Source of the DNA: JABFRZ01 sp964631945
GTDB lineage: Bacteria > Planctomycetota > UBA1135 > GCA-002686595
DNA: 64,000 bases
Reading direction: 5' to 3'
Assembly (NCBI GenBank): GCA_964631945.1
Contig: CAZWAY010000019.1
Coordinates: 19,657 to 83,656, forward strand
The position numbers and the translations under genes are program-made. Shown here one piece after another: positions 28,222-36,440 of the stretch (position 1 is the stretch's first letter; every line of letters begins with the position of its first letter). The notes beneath the pieces were generated by a model that saw only the letters and a program-made list of their open reading frames with translations, had not been told where the DNA came from and did no database searches.

Positions 28222-28296
28222 TCCCGGGTAGCTCAATGGTAGAGCAGCCGGCTGTTAACCGGCGGGTTGTAGGTTCGAATCCTACCCCGGGAGCCA
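28222..28296 (+). tRNA. tRNA-Asn (anticodon GTT)
   Basis: 75 bases with encoded CCA. Acceptor TCCCGGG/CCCGGGA, D-arm GCTC/GAGC, anticodon stem GCCGG/CCGGC with loop CTGTTAA and anticodon GTT, T-arm GTAGG-TTCGAAT-CCTAC. All stems pair fully. Confidence 0.97.
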
Positions 28297-28319
28297 ATCC
28301 ACGCCGACTGGCGTGCGCG

Positions 28320-29540
28320 CTACGAGTCGGGAGTCGCGCGCGCCGTGCGGCGCGCGAAGGCGAGCATCCACAGCGTGCCCGCCAGGCCGAAGGCCGCGGG
28401 GATCAGGAACGCCGCGCGCGCGTGCCCGGCGGCCAGCAGCAGGCCCACGCCCACGCTCGAGAGCATGTCGCCGATGGCGTTGGCCGCCGCCAGCACTCCG
28501 AGGCCCAGGCTGCGCTGCGCGCGCGGCAGGAGTTCCGCGGCCACGGCCTTCTCCAGCGTCTCCTGGATGGCGATGTACACGCCAGAGAGCCCGATCGCGA
28601 GCACGAGGCCCAGGCGTGAGCCGAGGGAGAACGCGAGCACGGCGTTGGTGACGACGCCCAGGCCGTAGCCGAACAGCAGCACGTGCAGCTTCGAGCCGCG
28701 GTCCCCGAGATGACCGGCGGGATAGGCCGCGAGCGCGCTGAGCGCGTTGTGCGCGGCATAGAGGAGCACCGCGATCGAGAGCGCCCCGGCCGGATGGCCG
28801 GCGGGCTCGCCGAAGGCGGCCGCCGCCAGGAAGACGAGGAAGGTGCGCGAGAAGTCGCCGACCCCGAACAAGGCCACGCCCGCGGCAAAGGTCCAGAAAG
28901 GCCGCGGCAGCCGGGCGCTGGCGACGGCCCGCGGCTGGGCCGTCGCGCGCGGCGGCCGATCGCGGGTCAGCGTCCAGAAGAACACCGCCGCCAGGATCGC
29001 CGGCAGCAGGCTCGCGAGCAGCACCGAGCGCAGTTCGATGCCGCGCCACAGGAGCAGCGCGGCCAGCAGCGGCCCGGCCACGGCCCCGAGCATGTCGGCG
29101 GCGCGCTCGAGGCCATAGGCCCGCCCGAAGTGGCTCGGCTCGACCTCGTCCGCCAGCATGAAGTCGCGCAGCGGCGAGCGGAAACCGCGCCCGAGCCAGG
29201 CGGCCGAGCGCAGCGACACGAGCGCCGCCAGGCTCTGGGTCAGCGCGAGCGCGCCGGTTCCGAGGGCCGTCACCAGGTAGCCGAGCGTGCCGAGCGCGCG
29301 CTTCCTCTCGATGCGGTGCCCGAGCCAGCCCCCGCCCAGCTTGGAGAGGCTGTAGAGCAGGTCCGCGAGGCCCTCCATCCAGCCGAGTGCCGCCGCGCCG
29401 AGGCCCAGCGATCCGAGGTAGAGCGGCAGGGTCGCGGTGGAGAGTTCGTGCCCGACGTCGGACAGGAACGTCGCCAGCGCGATGCCGAGCACGCCGCGCG
29501 TGATCCATCTCCGCGCGGGTGCTGCTTCGCGATTCCTCAC
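28320..29540 (-). CDS. major facilitator superfamily transporter
   Basis: 406-residue membrane protein with about 12 hydrophobic segments. LATFLSDVGHELSTATLPLYL, WMEGLADLLYSLSKLGGGWLGHR and the loop RSAAWLGRGFRSPLRDFMLAD match an MFS subgroup that is widespread but of unknown substrate. The loop motif GHRIERKRALGTLGY corresponds to the MFS cytoplasmic signature between helices 2 and 3. The second half is LFGVGDFSRTFLVFLA onward. It stands alone, divergent from the redoxin fusion gene with about 145 bases between starts. Confidence 0.85.
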   Translation of the reverse strand: MRNREAAPARRWITRGVLGIALATFLSDVGHELSTATLPLYLGSLGLGAAALGWMEGLADLLYSLSKLGGGWLGHRIERKRALGTLGYLVTALGTGALALTQSLAALVSLRSAAWLGRGFRSPLRDFMLADEVEPSHFGRAYGLERAADMLGAVAGPLLAALLLWRGIELRSVLLASLLPAILAAVFFWTLTRDRPPRATAQPRAVASARLPRPFWTFAAGVALFGVGDFSRTFLVFLAAAAFGEPAGHPAGALSIAVLLYAAHNALSALAAYPAGHLGDRGSKLHVLLFGYGLGVVTNAVLAFSLGSRLGLVLAIGLSGVYIAIQETLEKAVAAELLPRAQRSLGLGVLAAANAIGDMLSSVGVGLLLAAGHARAAFLIPAAFGLAGTLWMLAFARRTARATPDS

Positions 29541-29684
29541 GGCCTGTGCACGGCCTTGGTAGCGGGGACGGTCCGGCTCGTCCAGTGCAAGGCTCCGGCG
29601 ACGATCCGGGGCGAGCGGCCCGGCGCCGGCTTGCTGCGGCTACCCTGGGCGCTGCCCTCCGCGTCCCCATCTAGGAATCGCCGC

Positions 29685-31523
29685 GTGCTCGTGTCCCTCG
29701 CCGCCCTGCTGCTCTTCATCGGCCCTGCGCCGCTTCCGTCCACCGACGCGCCGGACCTGACGGCCGTGCGCGCGCTCGACCTCGACGGAGTGGTGCATCG
29801 GCTCGGCTACGACGGCAGCGCGCGGCCCGTGGCGCTGGTCTTCCTGGGCACCGAGTGCCCGGTCTCGCGCCGCTATGGGCCGCGCCTGAACGAGCTCGCC
29901 GAGGAGGCCCGCGCGCGCGGGCTGGACTTCTACGGCGTCGTGTCGGATCCGGCCGTCTCGCCGGCCGCGGCGCGCGCCTTCCGGACCGAGTTCGAGCTCG
30001 CCTTCCCGGTGCTGTACGACGCCGCCGGTGACCTGGCCGCGCGCCTCGCGCCCGAGCGCGTGCCCGAGGCCTTCGTGTTCGACCGCGCGGGCCGGCTCGC
30101 CTATCGCGGCCGCATCGACGACCGCTTCGTCGCACCGGGTGAGCTGCGCGCGCGCATCGAACACCACGAGCTGGCCGAGGCCTGCGCGGCCGTGGCCGCG
30201 GGCCGCGCCCCGGAAGCGACGCGCACGACGGCCGTGGGCTGCGCCTTCGAGGGCTGGGACGCGGCACGCACGCCCACCTGGGTGCGCGACGTGGCCCCGA
30301 TCCTGGCCGCGAACTGCCTCGAGTGCCACCGCACGGGCGACGTGGCGCCCTTCGCGCTCAGCACCTACGAGGACGCGCGGCGGCGCGCCCGGACGCTGGC
30401 CGAGGTCACCGAAGCGCGCTCCATGCCGCCCTGGAAGGCGGCCGCGAGCCACGGCAACTTCCGCGACGAGCGCCGCCTCGGCGCGCGCCAGATCGCGGTC
30501 CTCGCCGCCTGGGCCGCGGCGGGCGCACCGCTCGGCGAGGCGGCCGAGGCCCTGCCCGCGACCCGGCTCTCCGAGACGCGCTGGCGCCTGGGCGAGCCCG
30601 ACTACGTGGTCGAGCTGCCGGCCGAGTTCGAGGTGCCGGCCGCGGGCGACGACCTCTATCGCTACTTCAGCATCCCCTCCGCGCTGGTGGGCGAGCACGA
30701 CGTCGTGGCGATCGATTTTCGCCCGGGGGATCCGGCGGTCGTGCACCACTGCCTCGCGTACCTGGACGTGGACGGCGCGGCCAAGGCGCTCGAGGCACGC
30801 GATCCGCGCCCGGGCTTCGCGCTGTTCGGCAAGGACGCGCTCGAGGTCGCGGGCGACCCGGCCTTCCTGCGCGCCGGCCCGATCGCCGGCTGGGCCCCGG
30901 GCAACCAACCCGTGCGCTACCCCGCGGGCATCGCCATGCGCCTCCCGGGCGGCGTGGACTTCGTGCTGGAGGTCCACTACCACCTGACCGGCAAGGCCAC
31001 GCGCGACCGGAGCGCACTGGCCTTCTACTTCGCCGACGAGCCCGTCGCGCGCCACGTCGAGGGCCTGGTGATCGGCACCGAGCAGATCGACATCGCGCCC
31101 GGCGACGACGGCTTCGCGCGCTTCCTCTACATGGAGCTGCCGGCCGAGGTCGAGCTGATCGACGTCACGCCGCACATGCACTACCTGGGCCGCGAGGTCG
31201 AGGCCTACGCGACCCTGCCGGACGGCGCGCAGCTGCCGCTGATCCACATCGAGGACTGGGACTTCCGCTGGCAGGATTCGTACTTCTATCGCGAGCCCGT
31301 GCGGCTGCCGAAGGGCACGCGCATCGAGGCGCTGTTCCGCTTCGACAACTCGGCCGCCAACCCCGCCAACCCGAGCGCGCCCCCGCGCCGCGTGCGCGAG
31401 GGCTGGCAGACCACCGACGAGATGTGCCTGTTCTACTTCTCGGTCGTGCCACAGGACCCCGCCACGACTCCGGCGATCCAGCGCGCGGCGATCGAGTCGT
31501 TCCTGCGCCCGTCGGATCCGTAG
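29685..31523 (+). CDS. redoxin / cytochrome c / copper monooxygenase-like fusion, exported
   Basis: 612 residues. A leader (LVSLAALLLFIGPAPL) is followed by an AhpC/thioredoxin-like domain (about 25-170) with FLGTECPVSRRYGPRL (C58), a cytochrome c-like segment with heme motif CLECH (C211-H215) and DVAPFALSTYEDA, then a region resembling ascorbate-dependent copper monooxygenases: VVHHCL (H354, H355), HYH (431-433), HMH (497-499) and TTDEMC with candidate copper ligand M580, compared with SSDEMC in peptidylglycine monooxygenase. Such fusions occur in Planctomycetota. GTG at 29685 or 29691. The reaction is unknown; it could be an oxygen- or peroxide-using enzyme. Confidence 0.8.
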   Translation: MLVSLAALLLFIGPAPLPSTDAPDLTAVRALDLDGVVHRLGYDGSARPVALVFLGTECPVSRRYGPRLNELAEEARARGLDFYGVVSDPAVSPAAARAFRTEFELAFPVLYDAAGDLAARLAPERVPEAFVFDRAGRLAYRGRIDDRFVAPGELRARIEHHELAEACAAVAAGRAPEATRTTAVGCAFEGWDAARTPTWVRDVAPILAANCLECHRTGDVAPFALSTYEDARRRARTLAEVTEARSMPPWKAAASHGNFRDERRLGARQIAVLAAWAAAGAPLGEAAEALPATRLSETRWRLGEPDYVVELPAEFEVPAAGDDLYRYFSIPSALVGEHDVVAIDFRPGDPAVVHHCLAYLDVDGAAKALEARDPRPGFALFGKDALEVAGDPAFLRAGPIAGWAPGNQPVRYPAGIAMRLPGGVDFVLEVHYHLTGKATRDRSALAFYFADEPVARHVEGLVIGTEQIDIAPGDDGFARFLYMELPAEVELIDVTPHMHYLGREVEAYATLPDGAQLPLIHIEDWDFRWQDSYFYREPVRLPKGTRIEALFRFDNSAANPANPSAPPRRVREGWQTTDEMCLFYFSVVPQDPATTPAIQRAAIESFLRPSDP

Positions 31524-31556
31524 GCCCTCCAAAGGAGGGCAGAGCGTTCCTACGGA
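31517..31556. terminator. nested inverted repeat over two convergent stop codons
   Basis: Inner arms GCCCTCC/GGAGGGC (31524-31530, 31534-31540) with loop AAA, and outer arms TCCGTAGG/CCTACGGA (31517-31524, 31549-31556) that contain the stop codons of both flanking genes. No T-run follows on either strand. Likely a bidirectional terminator or transcript-end protector. Confidence 0.45.
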
Positions 31557-34357
31557 CCGAGCGTCAGCTTCACGCCGTCCGTCAGCCCGACCGGCACCAG
31601 CGCGCCCGGCGTGGCGTCGAGCAGACGGCCTTGCAGGTAGAGCGAGGTCCCGAGCAGGGACACGCTGCGCGGGATGCGGAAGGTGACCGCGGCCGGCTGG
31701 CCGGGGCCCTGCCAGGGCGCGCCCATCGTCTTGCGGAAGAGCGGCGCGCGCGGGTCGAGCAGGAGCTCGCCGCTGGCGCCGAGCCCGCCCATCCCGAAGC
31801 CTGCGCGCGGCGTGCCACACGGGAACAGCGCGTCCGCGCTGCGGCTGGCGAGGACGTACGGGATGGAGCCGGGGCTCTGCGTGCCGAGCGGGTTGTCGAG
31901 GCCCAGCACCAGCGTCGTGCCCAGGCGCGGCGCGCCCGAGAGCACCTGCAGGCTGCCGGCCGGGTTCAGGCCGCAGCCCATGGGCGTGATCGAGCCGCCC
32001 GCGTTCGGGTCGCTGGCGACGATCCCGTTCGGCGCGCTCCTGGTGGCGCTGCCGGAGGGGCCCGTGACGCGCAGCACGACCGTGTAGAGGCCGGGCTCGG
32101 TGTAGACGTGGCTCGGGTTCACCTCGCTCGAGCTCGTGCCGTCGCCGAAGTCCCACAGGACGCTGGTGACGTCGCCGCTGGAGCGATCGGCGAACGACAC
32201 CGAGAGCGGCACGTTGCCGGTGCTGGGCGCGGCCTCGAACTCCGCGCGCGGCGGAAAGCGCGTGCCGTCGTTCAGGTAGAGCAGGTAGACCGCGCCCTTG
32301 TTGCTCCCGCCCGAATCGTCGAAGCGGCTGCCCACCACCAGGTCGGGCACACCGTCGCCGTTGAAGTCGCCGAGCGCGCCCAGGCCCTCGCCCAGGCGGT
32401 CGTACTTGCGCAGGCCTACCCGCAGGCCGCCGCGCGTCTCGCTGATCTTCTGGTACTCGCGCACCGAGCCGTCGGCGCGCAGGAACAGCACGTAGAGCGC
32501 GCCCCAGTCGCCGAACAGCTCCGTGTCGCGCACGCCGTTGTCGTCGTCGCGGATGGCCGAGCAGACCACGTCGGGGATGCCGTCGTGGTCGATGTCGCCG
32601 ACGCCCGCCACGGCCCCGCCGAACTCGTCGTTGGCCTCCAGCTCGCCTGGCACGAGCCCGCCGATGTCGGCGTTCACCAGGCGGTCGCCGAGCGAGCGCC
32701 CGTTGCGGTCGAGCCGGATGATGAACAGGCCGCCCGAGGCGTGCGGCTCGCCGTCGTCCAGCAGCGCGCCCACGCCGATGTCGGTGATGCCGTTGCCGTC
32801 CAGGTCGCCGAGCGCGGCCACGTGCATGCCGAACCAGGTGCCGCCGCGGCTGCGCACGAAGGGACTCTGCAGGCCGCCCGAGGTGGCGCTGAGCTTCGAC
32901 CAGGACTTCACGCTGCCGTCGCGGCGCATGAACAGGATCCACACCGCGCCGTTGCTGCCGCCGCCGTCGTCGTCGCCGATCGCGCCCACGGCCAGCTCGG
33001 GCACGCCGTCCCCGTCCATGTCCTCGAGGCGCGCGATGCCGCGCCCGAACTCGTCGCCGTTGACGAGCGGGAAGGGCAGACCGTTGCCGCTCGCGAGCTT
33101 GACCCACGACTTGACCGTGCCGTCCCGGTTCAGGAAGCACAGGTAGATCGCGCCGCGATTCGAGCCGCCGTCGTCGTCGCGGTTGGCGCCCACGGCCAGG
33201 TCGGGCACGCCGTCCCCGTCCCAGTCGCCGAGCGCGGCGGTCTCGCGCCCGAAGCCATCCTCGGCCTCGAGGTCGCCACCGAAGCCCGCCAGGCCCTCGG
33301 TGATCTTGACGTGCGAGCGCACGCTGCCGTCGCGCGTCAGGAACAGGATCCAGACCGCGCCCGCGTTGCTGCCGGCCTTGTCCTCGCCGATCGCGCCCAC
33401 CGCCAGATCGGTGATGCCGTCGCCGTCCAGGTCGCCGAGCGCGGTGCACGAGCGCCCGAACATGTCGTTGGCGCGCAGCGGCGGACTCTGGCCGCCGGCG
33501 GTGTTCGAGATCTTGGTGGCGCCGAGCACCGAACCGCGCGTGCGGTCGGCCGGGAAGGCCAGGAAGAACCCGGGCCGCGTGAAGGTGGTGGTTCCGCCCG
33601 GGCGCGTCGTGGTCAGGCTGACCGTGTAGCGCCCGGGCGCGAGGTAGGTGTGCTGCGGGCTGCGCTCGCTCGAGCTCGTGCCGTCCCCGAAGTCCCACAG
33701 GTAGGCCGTGGCGTCGAGCGGCGTGGCGTTGGTGAGTTCGGGCGTGAAGGGCACGGGGCCCTCGAGGTCGCGGCTCGTAAACCCCGCCAGGGCGGGCAGG
33801 TCGGCGCAGCCGAACACCAGGCGCGGCGCGCGCCCGTCTTCGCGGGACTGGAAGGCGCTCTGGCTCGTGCCGCCGCTGCGCACCTCGATCAGGGCCAGCG
33901 CATAGCTGCCGTCGGCCGTGATCCAGCTCGGATCGAGCGGGATGTGCACGGTCGCGCCTTCGCCCAGGCGCGGGCCGCAGTAGGCCCCGAGCCGGCGCCC
34001 CCCCAGCGCGGGTGCACTGTCCCAGGTGAGCACGCTCTCGCTCCAGTTCGTGTCCACCGCGCGCACCTCGAAGTGCGCGTCGCCGGCCGAGCCCTCGCCC
34101 TCGACCAGCTCCAGCGTCAGGCAGTCCGGCGCACGGCCCGCCAGGCCGGCCACGTCGAAGCGCAGGAACGAACGCTTCCAGCGCGAGCCGGCCGAGTAGT
34201 CGTCGCGCTGGACCAGCAGATCCGTGAGCGCGTAGTTCGTGCCGCGCGCGTCCTCCCGCACGGCCGCGTCCGCGCTCGGCGTGAACACCAGGTTCTGCGC
34301 GCGCGCGGGCGCCGCCAGGGCGAAGAGCACGATCAGGCGGGAGAGACGAGAGTTCAT
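31550..34357 (-). CDS. secreted FG-GAP/PKD surface protein with DNRLRE-like N-terminus
   Basis: 935 residues, secreted (MNSRLSRLIVLFALAAPARAQ). Domains in order: a DNRLRE-like beta domain (about 22-190), a PKD domain with YLWDFGDGTSSSE, six FG-GAP repeats with calcium-type DxDGDGxxD loops (LGDLDGDGITDLAVGA and variants, about 300-690), a second PKD domain (VLWDFGDGTSSSE near 725), and a C-terminal module of about 140 residues starting GCGLNPAGSLQVLSGAPRLG. Integrin-alpha-like propellers bind ligands or matrix. The ATG at 34357 places the signal peptide correctly. The C-terminal module is recurrent in planctomycete exported proteins as I remember them, function unknown. Confidence 0.85.
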   Translation of the reverse strand: MNSRLSRLIVLFALAAPARAQNLVFTPSADAAVREDARGTNYALTDLLVQRDDYSAGSRWKRSFLRFDVAGLAGRAPDCLTLELVEGEGSAGDAHFEVRAVDTNWSESVLTWDSAPALGGRRLGAYCGPRLGEGATVHIPLDPSWITADGSYALALIEVRSGGTSQSAFQSREDGRAPRLVFGCADLPALAGFTSRDLEGPVPFTPELTNATPLDATAYLWDFGDGTSSSERSPQHTYLAPGRYTVSLTTTRPGGTTTFTRPGFFLAFPADRTRGSVLGATKISNTAGGQSPPLRANDMFGRSCTALGDLDGDGITDLAVGAIGEDKAGSNAGAVWILFLTRDGSVRSHVKITEGLAGFGGDLEAEDGFGRETAALGDWDGDGVPDLAVGANRDDDGGSNRGAIYLCFLNRDGTVKSWVKLASGNGLPFPLVNGDEFGRGIARLEDMDGDGVPELAVGAIGDDDGGGSNGAVWILFMRRDGSVKSWSKLSATSGGLQSPFVRSRGGTWFGMHVAALGDLDGNGITDIGVGALLDDGEPHASGGLFIIRLDRNGRSLGDRLVNADIGGLVPGELEANDEFGGAVAGVGDIDHDGIPDVVCSAIRDDDNGVRDTELFGDWGALYVLFLRADGSVREYQKISETRGGLRVGLRKYDRLGEGLGALGDFNGDGVPDLVVGSRFDDSGGSNKGAVYLLYLNDGTRFPPRAEFEAAPSTGNVPLSVSFADRSSGDVTSVLWDFGDGTSSSEVNPSHVYTEPGLYTVVLRVTGPSGSATRSAPNGIVASDPNAGGSITPMGCGLNPAGSLQVLSGAPRLGTTLVLGLDNPLGTQSPGSIPYVLASRSADALFPCGTPRAGFGMGGLGASGELLLDPRAPLFRKTMGAPWQGPGQPAAVTFRIPRSVSLLGTSLYLQGRLLDATPGALVPVGLTDGVKLTLGP

Positions 34358-34592
34358 GGCGGAGACGGAAGGACTTTCGCGCGCGACCTGCGCGCGCGGG
34401 GAACGGCCTCGCGCGGCGCCCAGGGGTGCACACGCCACGGGAAGGGGGCTGACCCAAGACTAGTCGGTGCGGGCGCGCCGGGTCGGATCGCGCGCGAGAC
34501 TCCGCGCGGCGGCGCGATTCCGGCTCGCGCGCCGGTTCCTGTTGAGCGCCCGCGGGGGGGCGAATAAGCTGCGCCCCGCGCCGCGCGCCCGC

Positions 34593-35471
34593 ATGCCTTC
34601 CCCCGCAGTCCTCTTGATGGCGCTCGCGCTGATCGGCTGCACGGCCGTGACCACGCCCGAGCGCGCCCCGGAGCAGCGCGCGGCGGCCCGCGACGGATTG
34701 TCGCTGGCCTACGAGGAGCTCGGCGCGGGCGAGCCGCTGCTGGTGTTCGTGCACGGCTGGTGCGGCGAGCGCGGGGTCTGGCGCGCCACGCTGGAAGCGC
34801 TGGCCCCGGCGCAGCACGTGCTGGCCCTCGACCTGGCCGGACACGGGGCCTCGGGCGCGCGCCGCGCGACCTGGACCCTCGACGCGCTGGCCGACGACGT
34901 CGTGGCCGTGGTCGCGGCCAGCGGCGCGCGCGAGGTGATCCTGATCGGGCACTCGATGGGTGCCACGGTCGCGCTGCTGGCCGCACCGCGCCTGGCGCCG
35001 CGCGTGCGCGGCGTGATCGGCGTGGACAGCCTGCACCGCGCGGACCTCGCCTACCCGAGCGGCTTCCTGGAGGAGGCCGCGCGCGAGCTCGAGGCCGACT
35101 TCCCGCGCGCGCTCTCGGCCTCGATCCGCGCGGTGGTCCCGGCCGCGGCCGACCCCGGACTCGTGCGCTGGATCGAGGCGCGGGCGCTGCGCACGGACCG
35201 GACCGCGGCGGTGGCGCTGCTGCGCGGGCTCGCGGACTTCCGGCTGGCCCCGGCCCTGGCGGCGGCGGGCGTGCCGGTGCGCGTGATCGACGCGGCCGAC
35301 GCCGAGCCCGCGCCCGACCTGGCGGGCAATCGGCTGCTGTGCGACTTCGACGCCAGCGAGCTGGCGGGCGTCGGGCACTTCCCCATGCTGGAGCGACCGG
35401 CCGAGTTCCGCGCGTGCCTGGTGCACTGGATCGAGGCGCTGTCCGCGCCCGGAGGCGTCCGCGCGCGATGA
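34593..35471 (+). CDS. alpha/beta-fold hydrolase, lipoprotein
   Basis: 292-residue alpha/beta hydrolase. MPSPAVLLMALALIGC is a lipoprotein signal with lipobox LIGC. The oxyanion strand LVFVHGWCGER, the nucleophile elbow VILIGHSMGATVALL and the catalytic His in VGHFPMLERPAEF are in the right order. PVRVIDAADAEP should hold the acid. Substrate unknown. The stop overlaps the start of terC (ATGATGA at 35468-35471), so the two are translationally coupled. The longer in-frame extension upstream to 34467 lacks a leader. Confidence 0.82.
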   Translation: MPSPAVLLMALALIGCTAVTTPERAPEQRAAARDGLSLAYEELGAGEPLLVFVHGWCGERGVWRATLEALAPAQHVLALDLAGHGASGARRATWTLDALADDVVAVVAASGAREVILIGHSMGATVALLAAPRLAPRVRGVIGVDSLHRADLAYPSGFLEEAARELEADFPRALSASIRAVVPAAADPGLVRWIEARALRTDRTAAVALLRGLADFRLAPALAAAGVPVRVIDAADAEPAPDLAGNRLLCDFDASELAGVGHFPMLERPAEFRACLVHWIEALSAPGGVRAR

Positions 35472-36427
35472 TGTGGTTCCTGTGGATCGGCTTCCTGGTC
35501 CTGATCTTCGCGATCCTGCTGTTCGACCTGCTGGTCGTGAACCGCGAGGCGCACGTGATCCCGATGCGCACGGCGCTCGGCTGGACGTGCTTCTATGCCG
35601 CGCTCGCGGTGGCCTTCGGTGGACTCGTGTACCTGCTCTTCGACAACGGCTGGGCCGGGGCCGGCACCGAGTTCGGGGTCGGGCTCACGGCCCACGACGC
35701 GACCGTGCAGTACCTGACGGGCTGGATCCTCGAGCAATCGCTGAGCCTCGACAACGTGTTCGTGATCGCGCTGGTGTTCGGCTACTTCGGCGTGCCCCTG
35801 TCGCAGCAGCACCGCGTGCTGTTCTGGGGCATCCTCGGCGTGCTGGTGATGCGCGGGATCATGATCGCGCTGGGCGCGGCCCTGATCGCGCGCTTCGACT
35901 GGATCATGTACGTGTTCGGGGCCTTGCTGCTGCTCACGGCCGGCAAGCTGCTGCTCTCCGGCGACGAGCAGGTCGATCCGGGCAAGAACCCGCTGGTGCG
36001 CCTGTTCCGGCGGCTGTACCCGGTCACGGACGGTTTCCGCGGCTCGCAGTTCTTCGTGCTCGAGGACGGACGCCGCAAGATGACGCCGCTGTTCCTGGCG
36101 CTGATCGTGGTCGAGTCCACCGACCTCCTGTTCGCGGTCGACTCGATCCCGGCCGTGTTCGGCGTGACCCAGGACACCTTCCTGGTGTTCACCTCGAACA
36201 TCTTCGCGATCCTCGGGCTGCGCTCGCTGTACTTCACGCTGGCCGGGCTGATGGAGCGCTTCCGGCACGTCAAGCTGGCGCTGGTCTTCATCCTGGCCTT
36301 CGTGGGCGTGAAGATGCTGGTTGCGCACCACCTGAAGGTGCCCGACCTGCTCTCGCTGGGCATCATCGCGGGCGCGCTCGCGCTCGGGGTGCTGGCCTCG
36401 TTGCGCTCGGCCCCGCCCAAGAGCTGA
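35468..36427 (+). CDS. TerC-family integral membrane protein (Alx type)
   Basis: 319-residue membrane protein with about nine hydrophobic helices. The hallmark TGWILEQSLSLDNVFVIALVFGYF and the later VVESTDLLFAVDSIPAVFGVTQD (acidic intramembrane residues) are intact. TerC/Alx proteins are linked to manganese export, alkaline response and tellurite resistance; Alx in E. coli sits under a manganese- and pH-sensing riboswitch, but no such leader is possible here because the gene overlaps the upstream hydrolase gene. The function is inferred from family. Confidence 0.9.
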   Translation: MMWFLWIGFLVLIFAILLFDLLVVNREAHVIPMRTALGWTCFYAALAVAFGGLVYLLFDNGWAGAGTEFGVGLTAHDATVQYLTGWILEQSLSLDNVFVIALVFGYFGVPLSQQHRVLFWGILGVLVMRGIMIALGAALIARFDWIMYVFGALLLLTAGKLLLSGDEQVDPGKNPLVRLFRRLYPVTDGFRGSQFFVLEDGRRKMTPLFLALIVVESTDLLFAVDSIPAVFGVTQDTFLVFTSNIFAILGLRSLYFTLAGLMERFRHVKLALVFILAFVGVKMLVAHHLKVPDLLSLGIIAGALALGVLASLRSAPPKS

Positions 36428-36440
36428 GGACATCCAGGCC

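Noticed and set aside
29640..35426. Minus-strand open frame of 1928 codons
   Set aside because: It runs across several convincing genes on both strands and has no leader, motif or domain of its own.
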